A stretch of 52,887 nucleotides of DNA from the NCBI GenBank assembly GCA_963558185.1, contig CAUWFE010000009.1:1-52887 (forward strand). Direction: 5' to 3'. This DNA comes from UMGS1663 sp963558185 (GTDB taxonomy: Bacteria > Bacillota > Clostridia > TANB77 > CAG-508). The number at the start of each line of letters is the position of its first letter. Within the stretch, counting starts at the first letter, position 1. The notes below the pieces were generated by a model. It was given only the letters and a program-made list of their open reading frames with translations. It did no database searches and was not told where the DNA came from. Made by a program: the position numbers and the translations under genes. Below, piece after piece: positions 1-9,223 of this stretch.

Positions 1-98
1 TTTAAATTTTCTATTGGATTCATATTTACACTCTCATCTCCCTCTCAATATCTCTATAGTTTAGTAGACAAATGCCTCGCGACACTAGCCCCTATACA

Positions 99-131
99 GA
101 ACCGTACGTGCAGTTTTCCTGCATACGGCTC
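99..131 (-). ncRNA. Group II intron domain V
   Basis: The minus strand reads GAGCCGTATGCAGG, a GAAA-type loop region, and then the complementary CTGCACGTACGGTTC. This is the conserved catalytic domain V hairpin with its AGC-type triad region and a C-G-rich upper stem. The following bases, to about position 50, would form domain VI. The CGG triplets here are RNA structure, not codons. Confidence 0.85.
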
Positions 132-150
132 TTCACAATAACATTCACTT

Positions 151-1449
151 TTAATCAAATAAACTTATATAAATTTTAGGGTATGGAATTTTCAATATCT
201 TTATTAATTCCTGAAATCCTTCATTTGTGTAGCTTTTCTTGTTGCTTCTTCTATTTAAGATTTTGTATAGAAAATCTATTGTTCTTTGTCTGAAATTGCA
301 TAACATTCTACCATTATGTGATACTCCATAATAACGATAGTGTCCTACTAACTTGATGTTTAACTTTTCTATTAACTCGCTTACTTTTATATCTCTGTTT
401 TGGTATAGCCATATTTTCATAGCTTTAACTTTCTGTCTAAATTTCTTCTTACTTGTCTTTACTTTAACACTAAATTTTCCACTTCTACTTCTGCTACAAT
501 AAAATGTAAATCCTAAAAAGTCAAAAGTTTCTGGTTTTCTTTCTCCTCTTGCTTTTCTGTTTTCTTCTGCAAATCTTCCAAACTCTAATAATCTACTTTT
601 GTTACATTCTAATTCTAAACCAAATTTACTCATTCTTTTCTTCAATGCTTCATAATATGCTTCTGCCTCATATTTATATTGAAAACCCGCAATAAAATCA
701 TCTGCATAAACAACTAGGAATGTATCTCCTTTTGCTCTTTTCTCTATGATTTCTTTGTACCATAGCACTAATACAAAATGCATATATATATTTGCTAATA
801 CTGGGCTTATGATATTTCCTTGTGCTGAGCCTTCTTCTGTTTCTAAGTATCTACCTTTGTCCATTATTCCTGCTTTTAAATATTTCTTGATTAGTCCTAA
901 TATGTTTGGGTCTTTTATATTATATTCAAGAAATTTTATCATCCAGCTATGGTCTATATGGTCAAAGAATCCTTTTATGTCTGCATCCACAATATAACTT
1001 ATTTTATTTCTCATAATTTTATGATGTACATATTTTATTGCATTGTGGCACCCTCTGTTTGTTCTAAATCCATACATATTGTCTTGAAACTTTAGCTCAT
1101 ATATTGCCTCTAATATCTTCTTTAATGCTAATTGTACAATTTTATCTTCATATATTGATATTCCTAATGGTCTCATTTTACCATTATCTTTTGGTATGTA
1201 CACTCTCAATACTGGCGCTGGTTTATATGCTTTATTCTTTAATTTTATTACTAAGTTTTTAATATTTTCATCTAAGTTTTCTGCATATTCTTTCTTACTT
1301 ATATTGTCTATTCCCACTGCTTTACTACCATCTAATTCTTTGTGACATTGTTTTAGTAATTCTTCATTGATTAGATGATACAATGATGTAAATATTGGTC
1401 GCTTTTCGTTTCTTGATTTGTCTGCTATTCTTTCTAGTTTCGTTTCCAT
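151..1449 (-). CDS. ltrA: Group II intron reverse transcriptase/maturase
   Basis: This 432-residue protein is the intron-encoded reverse transcriptase, which helps splicing and copies the intron into new DNA sites. The palm carries YADD at residues 248-251, preceded by the SAQGNIISP block near 208-216 and YGFRTNRGC near 126-134. A maturase-like thumb region (GHYRYYGVS) follows. No C-terminal HNH endonuclease domain is visible, so it probably inserts without second-strand cleavage of its own. The gene lies inside the intron RNA and has no in-frame CGG codon. The length is normal for endonuclease-less members and the frame is intact, so it may be active. Confidence 0.93.
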   Translation of the reverse strand: METKLERIADKSRNEKRPIFTSLYHLINEELLKQCHKELDGSKAVGIDNISKKEYAENLDENIKNLVIKLKNKAYKPAPVLRVYIPKDNGKMRPLGISIYEDKIVQLALKKILEAIYELKFQDNMYGFRTNRGCHNAIKYVHHKIMRNKISYIVDADIKGFFDHIDHSWMIKFLEYNIKDPNILGLIKKYLKAGIMDKGRYLETEEGSAQGNIISPVLANIYMHFVLVLWYKEIIEKRAKGDTFLVVYADDFIAGFQYKYEAEAYYEALKKRMSKFGLELECNKSRLLEFGRFAEENRKARGERKPETFDFLGFTFYCSRSRSGKFSVKVKTSKKKFRQKVKAMKIWLYQNRDIKVSELIEKLNIKLVGHYRYYGVSHNGRMLCNFRQRTIDFLYKILNRRSNKKSYTNEGFQELIKILKIPYPKIYISLFD

Positions 1450-1963
1450 TATTCCTCCTGTCCCTGAGTACAGATAATGTTTCCTCAGAAAGACCTTTAT
1501 TGTGTAAGTCCCTTCGCTCCATTCCCATTACAGAAACTTCTTCACTACTACGAACTTATCCGACTGCCTAATATTTATTTTACATTCTCCGTTTTATTGT
1601 TGTTTGTCATACTTGTATTACTACAAGAAACATTAGGCTCTCCCCAGTTGATAAAGCAATCACTATGTGAAACATGATTGGCACTATTGACCCCGTGAAA
1701 GTTTGAATATTCTTACCATAACAATTATTCAAATATTGCATTCTGCAACAAGTACCACATCTGCCTTTCAGTTTATGACAAAATTTCGAGGCTGAACTGC
1801 CTTTTAACCCTGTTTCCTTGCTGTCTACGCTTTACTCATAATATTACTATCATAAGCACAAGACTCGCTACTAGTTGGTTGGTTAGACCTTGACTAGGCA
1901 AGATTTCCACTTGCTAGATTACTTACCCTTAGCTGGGCGCACACTTGTAATTTGTAGGGATTA

Positions 1964-2539
1964 TTATTGGTTTTCATACCATTTGGCAAATTCCTGCATT
2001 GCTTGTACTGAACCATCAATTTTTCTTCTATTCTCTCTCTCTTCTAAATCCATTTCTGCCAATGTTTTATCAAATCCCTTTGGCTTAAAAATATACCATA
2101 AATCTGACCATTTTTCTGCTCTGTCTAATCCTTGTATTTTTTCTGATAAATTTCCAGGATGTTTTCCATAAAAATAATGAATATCCTTACCATCATGATA
2201 GGCTAAACACTCATTAAATGCACATTTTCTGTTTTCTTTTCCTTCCATTAGTTTTAAAATTCCATTTATTCCTATTGTATCTAATGAAAAATTTACAAAT
2301 GCTCTAGGAAATCCATTTAACTCTTCAATCCTAAAATCTGTATCTAAAGCTATACAAGGTTTTTTTACTATTTCAAAAGCCTCTTTTACTTTTGCAGTTG
2401 CTATTTCTTTTATATCATCACTTCTTGGTTCTTCTAATTCATAATTAAACGTACTAAATTTTAAATTTTTAAAATATTTTTCTGCTGATTTTATTTTCCC
2501 TGTATTATGCGTTACAAAAATAATTTCATTCTTATTCAT
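1964..2539 (-). CDS. Ham1/RdgB-like nucleoside triphosphate pyrophosphatase
   Basis: The 191-residue protein begins with the family signature FVTHNTGK, the T-x-N-x-x-K motif of Ham1/RdgB enzymes, which hydrolyse non-canonical purine NTPs such as dITP and XTP to monophosphates. The usual DDSGL-type metal and base-binding segment is replaced by ALDTDFRIEELNGFPRAF (about residues 69-86), so this is a divergent branch and its substrate may differ. It starts 24 bases after the amidotransferase gene on the same strand and probably shares its promoter. A group II intron has inserted just after its stop. Family assignment is firm; substrate is unknown. Confidence 0.8.
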   Translation of the reverse strand: MNKNEIIFVTHNTGKIKSAEKYFKNLKFSTFNYELEEPRSDDIKEIATAKVKEAFEIVKKPCIALDTDFRIEELNGFPRAFVNFSLDTIGINGILKLMEGKENRKCAFNECLAYHDGKDIHYFYGKHPGNLSEKIQGLDRAEKWSDLWYIFKPKGFDKTLAEMDLEERENRRKIDGSVQAMQEFAKWYENQ

Positions 2540-2562
2540 ATTAATACAATCACTCCTATATT

Positions 2563-3273
2563 TTACATATCATCTTTTTCTTTAGCGGAATCTATAAACA
2601 TTTTAAATATTTCATCTACATATTGTTCGTTTAGCATTAATTCAGGATGCCATTTTATACCAATCGCAAACTTTTTATTATTTAATTCAAAACTCTCAAC
2701 TAGTCCATCTTCAGAATATGATGAAATTTTTGCTAATGATTCAACAGACTCTTTTGTAGCCACCATTGAATGAATACTATTAACATAAATTCTATCTTTT
2801 TTTATAATACTATGTAATTTTGTATCTTTAACAATAGTTATTGGATGTCTATAATTTTCATCTAAATAATTATGACTATTTGTATTATCTATTTCTACAT
2901 TTCCTCCTAATGCTCTCAGTAAATTATTAAATCCAGCACAAATTCCTATAATAGGTTTATTTAACTCAACAGCTTTTTTTGCATATTCAATCTCATAATT
3001 TGAACTAGTCATTCCACCTTGAAGAATAATTCCATCGCATGATTTTACTAATTCAAATATATCATTTTTTTCCTGTTTTGTTAATATTTTTTTATCATTA
3101 ATATCATCCTTATTAAAATTCATTGTTTCTTCTGGAGATAGTAAAGATATTGCTAGTCCTCCATTTTTTACTATTAAATACCTGATTTCATCAGCAATAT
3201 ACATCTTATTCCATATATTTTTTTCTTTTTTTTGTTTAGGCTTACTTACAATTCCTATTATTGGTTTTCTCAT
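2563..3273 (-). CDS. Class I glutamine amidotransferase-like hydrolase (peptidase C26)
   Basis: The 236-residue protein has the class I glutamine amidotransferase fold. The nucleophile is Cys112 in GICAGF, and the catalytic His209 and Glu211 are in KWHPE. An oxyanion-type segment LQGGMTSS and the VNSIHSM loop match the gamma-glutamyl-GABA hydrolase (PuuD-like, C26) branch. Such enzymes cut gamma-glutamyl bonds or act as glutaminase partners. The neighbouring Ham1-like gene suggests a nucleotide or small-molecule pathway rather than polyamine use, but this is inference. The start is supported by AGGAGG just upstream of the ATG and by a promoter ending about 30 bases before it. Confidence 0.82.
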   Translation of the reverse strand: MRKPIIGIVSKPKQKKEKNIWNKMYIADEIRYLIVKNGGLAISLLSPEETMNFNKDDINDKKILTKQEKNDIFELVKSCDGIILQGGMTSSNYEIEYAKKAVELNKPIIGICAGFNNLLRALGGNVEIDNTNSHNYLDENYRHPITIVKDTKLHSIIKKDRIYVNSIHSMVATKESVESLAKISSYSEDGLVESFELNNKKFAIGIKWHPELMLNEQYVDEIFKMFIDSAKEKDDM

Positions 3274-3300
3274 TAAACTCCCTCCTAGTATAATACATTT

Positions 3301-3329
3301 ATTTTATAAAATTTTAATATTAAAGTCAA
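3301..3329 (-). promoter_or_regulatory. Promoter of the amidotransferase/Ham1 pair
   Basis: The minus strand has TTGACT, a 17-base spacer and TAAAAT, ending about 28 bases before the amidotransferase start codon. It sits just downstream of a terminator, so this pair is transcribed separately from the synthetase-like operon. Confidence 0.65.
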
Positions 3330-3338
3330 TACGAAAAA

Positions 3339-3366
3339 ACAGTGCTACATTTTTTTGTAGCACTGT
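3339..3366 (-). terminator. Terminator of the synthetase-like/ASCH operon
   Basis: An 11-bp perfect stem (ACAGTGCTACA with its complement) around a short A/T loop is followed on the minus strand by a run of six T. A second perfect inverted repeat lies at about 3373-3397, between this hairpin and the synthetase-like stop codon. Confidence 0.85.
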
Positions 3367-3416
3367 TCTCAATATCAAATTAATTTAATTTGATATTTTG
3401 CAAAAATATTTGGAAT

Positions 3417-4514
3417 TTAATTGATGTTTTCACCTTTAAGAATCATATCAATGTATTCAATTGTATAGTCTCTAATAAAGAGTTTTGGATCAGTAACCCA
3501 TAAGTTTATTTCATCATAGATTCTTTTAAATCCAATTTCACCATACTGATTATAGAACTCTGAATAATTGATAAGTCCCTCTTTCATATATTCTCTGTAT
3601 GCTGCATTACCAACATACATTCTTTTTGAAAGTTTACTACCAGACCAATCTAAAATAGTTGGAGTATAAATCACATTCACAGGTTCTCTATAACCAAGTT
3701 TTAATAATGGTTCCATATAAACCCTTAACGGCCACATTCCAGACCAATCTCCACCATCTACAATAACACTAAGCGTATTGTTCTGTTTATCACTTTTAAT
3801 AAGGTACATTGCTTTAACCAAATATCTTAAGGGAACATTCATATCAAATCGTTCCTCATTATTCTCAGTTACTGTAAGCCTATGTTTCCCATGAATAGGA
3901 CATTCATTTTCCAAAATAATTTTATCTTTGGATTTATGAATAACTTTGAGATTATGATTATGTTTATCAACAAGTCCACACTTAGGACATTCGAATCTCA
4001 ATCTAATACTTCCATCTTTAGGATTTAATACTTCTCCTAAAATGTCCGCATTGTCCAATACTTCCAACAATGATTTACGTACTAATGTCTGTTTCTGATA
4101 ATCATAAAAAAACATGATTTCATACTCAATTCCATCCATCGTTGATAATCTGTTTAAAATCTCCTTAAAATATGGAAGGTATCTTTCACAAATAGTCGTA
4201 CCCTCTTTATCGACTACATTCCTGAGATTCTTATAGTACTTTACTCCATTAATTGTTTCTTCCTTTCCAGTTACACTTTCTAACAATTCAACCCGAATTT
4301 TAATGGGCAGATTATAAGTACTTCTAATCTGCTTTGCCAATGCAAATGCCGAAATAAAATTCACTAATGTTCCAATATGTGGATATGAATTTACCTGTGC
4401 AGATAAATAGAGAATAATCTCTTTCTTATCTTCTGGTTGCTTGTTCTTTAAAATCTGAGGAATACTATCAACAATATAGTTCATTCCAGCCAAAGGATAA
4501 TATACGTTCTTCAT
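3417..4514 (-). CDS. Stand-alone class I aminoacyl-tRNA synthetase-like protein
   Basis: The 365-residue protein has a class I synthetase nucleotide-binding core: a HIGH-like PHIGT at residues 45-49 and a KMSKS-like KLSKR at 294-298. Between them are Cys176-x-x-Cys179 and Cys205-x-x-His208, which probably bind zinc. The order (HIGH, zinc knuckle, DWSGMW, KMSKS) resembles the catalytic half of archaeal-type class I lysyl-tRNA synthetase, but the large anticodon-binding domain is absent. It may activate an amino acid for something other than protein synthesis. It follows the ASCH gene by one base. Arg74 is encoded by an in-frame CGG without a frame break, the only such case in the window, and codons such as CTG and CCC also stand out, suggesting recent acquisition. 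Confidence 0.75.
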   Translation of the reverse strand: MKNVYYPLAGMNYIVDSIPQILKNKQPEDKKEIILYLSAQVNSYPHIGTLVNFISAFALAKQIRSTYNLPIKIRVELLESVTGKEETINGVKYYKNLRNVVDKEGTTICERYLPYFKEILNRLSTMDGIEYEIMFFYDYQKQTLVRKSLLEVLDNADILGEVLNPKDGSIRLRFECPKCGLVDKHNHNLKVIHKSKDKIILENECPIHGKHRLTVTENNEERFDMNVPLRYLVKAMYLIKSDKQNNTLSVIVDGGDWSGMWPLRVYMEPLLKLGYREPVNVIYTPTILDWSGSKLSKRMYVGNAAYREYMKEGLINYSEFYNQYGEIGFKRIYDEINLWVTDPKLFIRDYTIEYIDMILKGENIN

Positions 4515-4515
4515 T

Positions 4516-5097
4516 CTAATGTTTCCTTTCTTTTAAACTTGAACATTTAATTTTTTGATACTTAGGACTGTTTCTGAATATATTATCTTTTTTTATATAT
4601 TCTTCTGTTTCTTCCATTTCGATGCATAAAACACCTAGATTTTGCTCAAACACTTTTGAATGATCATTCCAAAACTCTCTTTCCAAAAGAGTTCTTGATT
4701 GTAAATATCCAAAAATGTCTTTTTGTTTTTCTAAGTTGCAGTAGCATTGGGGAATCGTAAAACTGGGATTTATTTTTTTTAAATCACAAATTGTTACTGG
4801 ATTTTCAAACAGTTGTAATGATACTATAGGAATTATATATTGTTCCTTGTTTTCCAAACATCTAAGAAGTTTTGATTTGATCTTCTCATTATTTGAATAA
4901 ACATTCAATAATTCCTTAGTCATTAATGGTTTTTCAAATTTTATTTTCCCAATAACTTCTTGTACCGGAGAACTTAAGTATAAATATGCTATTACAGGCT
5001 CTTTACAAAACCTTTTTCTATACTCATACTTTTTTATACCATATAAAATTGGTCTAAAATACTCCTGTCTAAAACTTAGAAAAATATTTCTTTCCAA
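4516..5097 (-). CDS. ASCH-domain protein
   Basis: The 193-residue protein opens with LSFRQEYFRPILYGIKKYEYRKR, followed by a beta-rich stretch containing YLYLSSPVQEVIGKI. This is the pattern of ASCH (PUA-like) domains, which bind RNA or modified nucleotides; some hydrolyse acylated cytidines. The C-terminal 80 residues have no recognised domain. It is the first gene of a two-gene operon with the synthetase-like gene, sitting behind a near-consensus promoter and an AAAGGAG ribosome site. The pairing suggests action on an aminoacylated RNA or nucleotide, which is inference. Confidence 0.7.
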   Translation of the reverse strand: MERNIFLSFRQEYFRPILYGIKKYEYRKRFCKEPVIAYLYLSSPVQEVIGKIKFEKPLMTKELLNVYSNNEKIKSKLLRCLENKEQYIIPIVSLQLFENPVTICDLKKINPSFTIPQCYCNLEKQKDIFGYLQSRTLLEREFWNDHSKVFEQNLGVLCIEMEETEEYIKKDNIFRNSPKYQKIKCSSLKERKH

Positions 5098-5166
5098 ACA
5101 TTTCCACTCCTTTCTTTATTATTTTTATTTAAAAATAATCTTTTAAAAATAAAAAAGATTAGTACT

Positions 5167-5195
5167 ATTATAAAACTTTCGCTTACTTATGTCAA
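5167..5195 (-). promoter_or_regulatory. Consensus promoter of the ASCH/synthetase-like operon
   Basis: The minus strand has TTGACA, a 17-base spacer and TATAAT, a perfect sigma-A promoter. About 70 bases of A/T-rich leader with complementary segments separate it from the ASCH start. Confidence 0.85.
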
Positions 5196-5228
5196 CTCTT
5201 TTGCTATGTTTTCCATTAATTATAAAAA

Positions 5229-5372
5229 TTAACTTACAAACTTTCTATGTGAATTTTTTACATTATTTTGATTTACCATAACATATTCCATTGTTGTATC
5301 TATTTTTATATGTCCTAATAATTTTTCAACTTGCTCTATTGGCATATTTTTGTCTATCGACATTGTAGCCAT
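5229..5372 (-). pseudogene. Tyrosine recombinase C-terminal remnant
   Basis: The 47-residue reading frame contains MPIEQVEKLLGHIKIDTTMEYV, the end of the catalytic domain of phage/Tn916-type integrases, with the LGH motif and the catalytic tyrosine in MEYV. All upstream domains are missing. It marks an older integration event beside the present element. Nothing else is seen between 5373 and 5530. Confidence 0.75.
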
Positions 5373-5530
5373 TTGAAAATATAAATTTATTTAATAATTA
5401 TTCATTATTGTGTTGTATTGATTCTCTTTGGTTATTGTCTAAAAAGTTTTCAGTCTTATCAATTACTTTTTCTTATAAATTTATTTACCTATTTTATTTA
5501 AAATTAAACTACAACCTGCGAGACAAATTA

Positions 5531-6094
5531 CTAGTTATCTTTAACTTTTCTCTTCAAATCTTTTGAATAATATATTAAATCAGTACAAATTAAATCCCCG
5601 TCTTTGATTTCTTCATTATAATTATCTATAAAGAAATTCTTAATTGTTTTCTCATATTTATCAAATCCCTGTTTAACATAGAAAGGAATGTTATTCTCTG
5701 TTGTTCCTACCAACATTCTATCGTATTTTTGTTTATAATTACCACATAATGATTTTAAAAGTATTTTTGCATAACCTTTATTTCTATAATTTTCTCTTGT
5801 AACTAAGTTTTTTAATTCTAATGTTTTCCTGGAAATAGTGCTAATTACTGCTATAGAAATTAGCTCATCTTCTTTTTTTAATGCATATACATCGGAATCT
5901 GCTAAATACTTATGTATCATATCTTTTGAAGGATCTGCCTCTAAAAGTAAATCAATATAATCCTCTTTATTTTCTATTTTTTTAACTTGCATTCTAGGTT
6001 CTCTTGGTATCTCGTAACCATTGGGAATACTAGGTTTTGTGGCATTGCGGTTATAATATCTCATCTCTTCTGCAATTACTATTTTTTGACACAT
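5531..6094 (-). CDS. GNAT-family N-acetyltransferase
   Basis: The 187-residue protein has the GNAT core: a beta-4 segment KTLELKNLVTRENYRNKGYAKILLKSL with the acetyl-CoA pyrophosphate loop (RNKGYA), then NIPFYVKQGF, the typical beta-5 to helix region. Such enzymes move an acetyl group from acetyl-CoA to amines. The substrate cannot be told. It lies alone between the integrase remnant and the recombinase terminator, with AGGAGAG before the ATG. Confidence 0.85.
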   Translation of the reverse strand: MCQKIVIAEEMRYYNRNATKPSIPNGYEIPREPRMQVKKIENKEDYIDLLLEADPSKDMIHKYLADSDVYALKKEDELISIAVISTISRKTLELKNLVTRENYRNKGYAKILLKSLCGNYKQKYDRMLVGTTENNIPFYVKQGFDKYEKTIKNFFIDNYNEEIKDGDLICTDLIYYSKDLKRKVKDN

Positions 6095-6260
6095 ATAAAA
6101 TCTCTCCTAATCGTTATTATTTTCTATAAAATATATATTTTTTTACATCAAAAATCTATTAACTTTTGTAAAATTTTGTGATTATTTTTTATTAAAACCA
6201 TAAATAATATATCATATTTTTAAAAACTTTTCTATAAAATCACAACATTTTATTATAGAA

Positions 6261-6297
6261 AAAAAGATATTAAAATCTAATATCTTAATATCTTTTT
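6261..6297 (-). terminator. Terminator after the serine recombinase
   Basis: An inverted repeat of about 11 bp (AAAGATATTAA with its complement) directly after the recombinase stop codon is followed on the minus strand by seven T. It may lie close to the left end of the element. Confidence 0.7.
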
Positions 6298-8000
6298 ATT
6301 CTTCATCTTCTAATAAGCATTTATTTTCTTTAATATAGTCTATAACATTTTGATATTCATCTTGAAATTTGAATTGAATTGTTATATTTCCTCCCTCATG
6401 AATGTATATATCTTCTACTAAATCATCTATAACTTCTTTAGATAATTCTTTTATATTTTTATTCATTTCAAACTTTTCTACCCATCCACTATCATATCTG
6501 CTCTCATTATTTGCTGTTGCCCTTTCAATGTATAATTTTTTTAATGAGCTATTTAATTGATGGATTTTTTCATCATATCCTTTCACATATTCATAATATT
6601 CATCTTCTTTAATTATTCCTAATTTCCAATCTTCATATATTGATTTCTTCAATCCTTTATTTTTTTCTAGTTCTCTTTCTTGTCTATCAATATTATTTGA
6701 AATTGTATCCATTTTATAATTAAACTTTTTAGATTTGCTTATATCTCTTATGATTTTATCTGCATCTATAACTAAACTTATTTGTAATTTGATTGCTTCT
6801 AATACTATTTCTTCTAATTTATCATTTCTTATTGAGTGTTTTGTACATAGTTCTCCTGACCTCCTAAAAAAAGTAGAACAAGCATAGTAATAATATTTTC
6901 TAGGCTTATTTTTATAATATGAACTCTGTCTTTTTACCATTGCTCTTTTGCAATCTGCACATTTTATATGTCCTGCAAACATAGATAAATTACCATCTTT
7001 TCCTAATCTAGTATCTCTTGACATTATTGCTTCTTGCACTTTATCAAAGGTTTCTCTATTTATTATTGCTTCGTGAGTATTTTTTACAATAATCCATTCA
7101 TTTTCCGGATTTTTTATATGTTTGTGTACTTTGTAGCTTATGAGTTTTCCTTTATTTTGTACCATATCTCCACAATATATTTGATTTTTTAATATAGAAT
7201 TAACTGTTGTAGTATCCCAAGCAAAACTATAATCTTTATTTATTTTTTTACTTTTCCAATTCATTTTTAATACTTTTATTCTATATCCCAAAGGATTTAA
7301 GATTCCTAACTCATTTAAGTTATGTGCTATTGTAGTTCTTCCCATTCCATCTAATGATAATTTAAAAATCAATTTTACTGTACTAGCAGATTCTGGGTCA
7401 ACTATTAGATGGTGTTTATCATTTGGGTCTTTTATATATCCATAAGGAGCAAACGAACCTATAAATTCTCCATTTTTCTTCTTTATATCAAAAACTGATC
7501 TTATTTTATTGGAAATATCTCGACAGTATTCATCATTCATCAAATTTTTAAACGGAACCATAACATTATTTAATGATTTTGGGTCTTTATAACTATCAAT
7601 GTTATCATTTACTGCAATAAATCTAATATCAAATAAAGGAAATACTTGCTCTATATAATTACCTACTTCTATATAATTTCTACCTAATCTTGATAAATCT
7701 TTTACAACTATTGCATCAAATTTCTTTGCTTTCATATCGTTTAATAATCTTTGAAATCCGTGGTCTATTAAAATCTGTTCCAGAATATCCATCATCAATA
7801 TAATAATCATATAATTTTAGTTCTGGATTATTCTTCAAATAATCATTTAGCAATGCTCTTTGATTAACGATACTATTACTTTCAACTTTGTCATCTCCAT
7901 CTTCTACTGATAGCCTTATATATTCAGCAACAGACCAAATTCTTAACCCATTTGACCTCGCACATTGTAATTCATCATATCTTGAAATTCTACCTGCCAC
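6296..8000 (-). CDS. Large serine recombinase, read through one CGG +1 shift
   Basis: This 567-residue protein is the site-specific recombinase expected to excise and integrate the element. The catalytic Ser31 lies in YIRLS. A resolvase core (KDLSRLGRNY), a recombinase domain and a zinc-ribbon segment (CADCKRAMVKR) with a coiled-coil tail follow. The core motif YSGTDFNRPGFQRLL is split in the raw frame: after CCA comes an in-frame CGG (7758-7760). Skipping its C gives Gly81 (GGA) and restores the motif; without the shift the chain ends 13 residues later. The downstream frame has no start with a good ribosome site. Position at the left end next to the terminator fits ICE architecture. Confidence 0.9.
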
Positions 8001-8100
8001 ATTGCTTCCCTCCTTATCTTTTATGCACTCATCTTATACAATTTTCTTTTTATTGTTAATTGTGAGATTTATTCTAATCGCATACTTGCAATATTTAATA

Positions 8101-8385
8101 TTAGTGTTCAAGATATAAGTTGTAAAATAATTTATTTATACAATCTTCTGCCTTAATTGGCTTTGTTGAAAATTGCATTTTCACTATTGTATCATTTACT
8201 TTTATAATATATGGATTTTCAACGCATCTCAAAAAATCAAGTATCCTTCCAATACTTGACCTTTTTTTATTTATCTTTATATCTTTAATGTCTGTTATCT
8301 GTTCATAATTTACTTTGTCAATTTCAACCTTTTTGCCATTTTTTATTTTATTTTCCAATTTGGAAATATTATTTACTCTATGCAC
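8101..8385 (-). CDS. TnpW-like small transposon protein
   Basis: The 94-residue protein ends with VNDTIVKMQFSTKPIKAEDCINKLFYNL, resembling the short TnpW-type proteins that sit beside serine recombinases in Tn1549-like elements. The N-terminal half is basic. It overlaps the preceding gene by 13 bases, so the two are probably translated together. No function is known. Confidence 0.5.
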   Translation of the reverse strand: MHRVNNISKLENKIKNGKKVEIDKVNYEQITDIKDIKINKKRSSIGRILDFLRCVENPYIIKVNDTIVKMQFSTKPIKAEDCINKLFYNLYLEH

Positions 8386-8780
8386 ATTTCTCCTCCTTTT
8401 TTCACTGTTCTTAATTTCACTTGTTCTACTGCATTTTCTGGAGAATAAAGTTTAGCAACTACTATAAATTCGTTTACAATATCTTTTATTTCAATAATTC
8501 TATTAGCTTTTATAAAATTTTTAAAAACTATATAAGCATAAGAAAGTATTTGCTCAACATTCAAATTCCAATATAAGTCAATTTTTTCTATAAGTTCCAT
8601 ATCAACTAGGTCAACTAATTTATTTTTGTCTATGTTCACAACTATTGTTGTAATATTATTCATTATTTCATCAAATCTATCTTTGTTTTCTGTATTTTCA
8701 AATCCAATAATAAAATAACTTACCATTTGTTTTACAGAATATCTTTCGTGTAATAATTTTTCTAATATATTTTCTTCCAT
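8373..8780 (-). CDS. Hypothetical protein of the ICE backbone
   Basis: I do not recognise this 135-residue protein. It is helical and acidic in its first 110 residues and lacks a signal peptide or membrane segment. It starts after an AGGAATAAG-type ribosome site and overlaps the TnpW-like gene, so it belongs to the recombination-end operon. Confidence 0.6.
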   Translation of the reverse strand: MEENILEKLLHERYSVKQMVSYFIIGFENTENKDRFDEIMNNITTIVVNIDKNKLVDLVDMELIEKIDLYWNLNVEQILSYAYIVFKNFIKANRIIEIKDIVNEFIVVAKLYSPENAVEQVKLRTVKKGGEMCIE

Positions 8781-8839
8781 CTCTTATTCCTTTCCAATAA
8801 AAAAAGAAACAAGTAAAATCAATACCTGTTTCTTAACAT

Positions 8840-9223
8840 TTATCTTTTTATACCTTGAGCAATTTTCATTGCTATATCTAATTTTCTCATTATACTTGGT
8901 GGCAATTTTCCTATTTTATCTCCTAATCGTTTTTTATCTATTGTTCTTATTTGCTCTGCTAATATTGTTGAATCGCATTTTAGTTTTCCAAATTGTTTTA
9001 CATCTATGTGTGTAGGTTGTGGATTAACAATATCTAATCTTTTAGTAAGTGGAAGTACAATTGTAGTTGGAGAATATTCATTGCCTGTATTATTTTGTAC
9101 TATAACAACTGGTCTATTTCCACTTTGTTCACTGCCTACTGCTTCACACAATTTGGCATAATATATTTCCCCTCTATAAATCTGTCTTGTTTCTTTTTTT
9201 GTTTTCACATTTACTGCCTCCAT
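8840..9223 (-). CDS. MazF/PemK-like endoribonuclease
   Basis: The 127-residue protein has the PemK/MazF fold: YRGEIYYAKL near the N-terminus, SGNRPVVIVQN, the TTIVLPLT strand and a C-terminal AEQIRTIDKKRLG. MazF toxins cut mRNA at short motifs. No typical antitoxin lies next to it; the upstream overlapping gene is a small membrane protein. In ICEs of this type such a protein is a regular backbone member, so it may stabilise the element or control translation. It overlaps the upstream gene by 50 bases. Confidence 0.85.
   Translation of the reverse strand: MEAVNVKTKKETRQIYRGEIYYAKLCEAVGSEQSGNRPVVIVQNNTGNEYSPTTIVLPLTKRLDIVNPQPTHIDVKQFGKLKCDSTILAEQIRTIDKKRLGDKIGKLPPSIMRKLDIAMKIAQGIKR

Larger units (their letters stand above)
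45..1944 (-). mobile_element. Group II intron (retroelement)
   Basis: On the minus strand the 5' end reads GTGTGCGCCCAGCTAAGGG (from 1944), close to the GUGCGCCCAG start of known group II introns. A 5' RNA region of about 500 bases, a reverse transcriptase gene and a domain V hairpin follow in the usual order. The 3' end is not certain; I place it a few dozen bases after domain V, near 45. The insertion begins about 19 bases after the stop codon of the Ham1-like gene, so no gene is interrupted on that side. Confidence 0.85.

Noticed and set aside
746..997. Plus-strand reading frames opposite the reverse transcriptase and other long minus-strand genes
   Set aside because: They are shadows of real genes with hydrophobic, low-complexity products and no ribosome sites.
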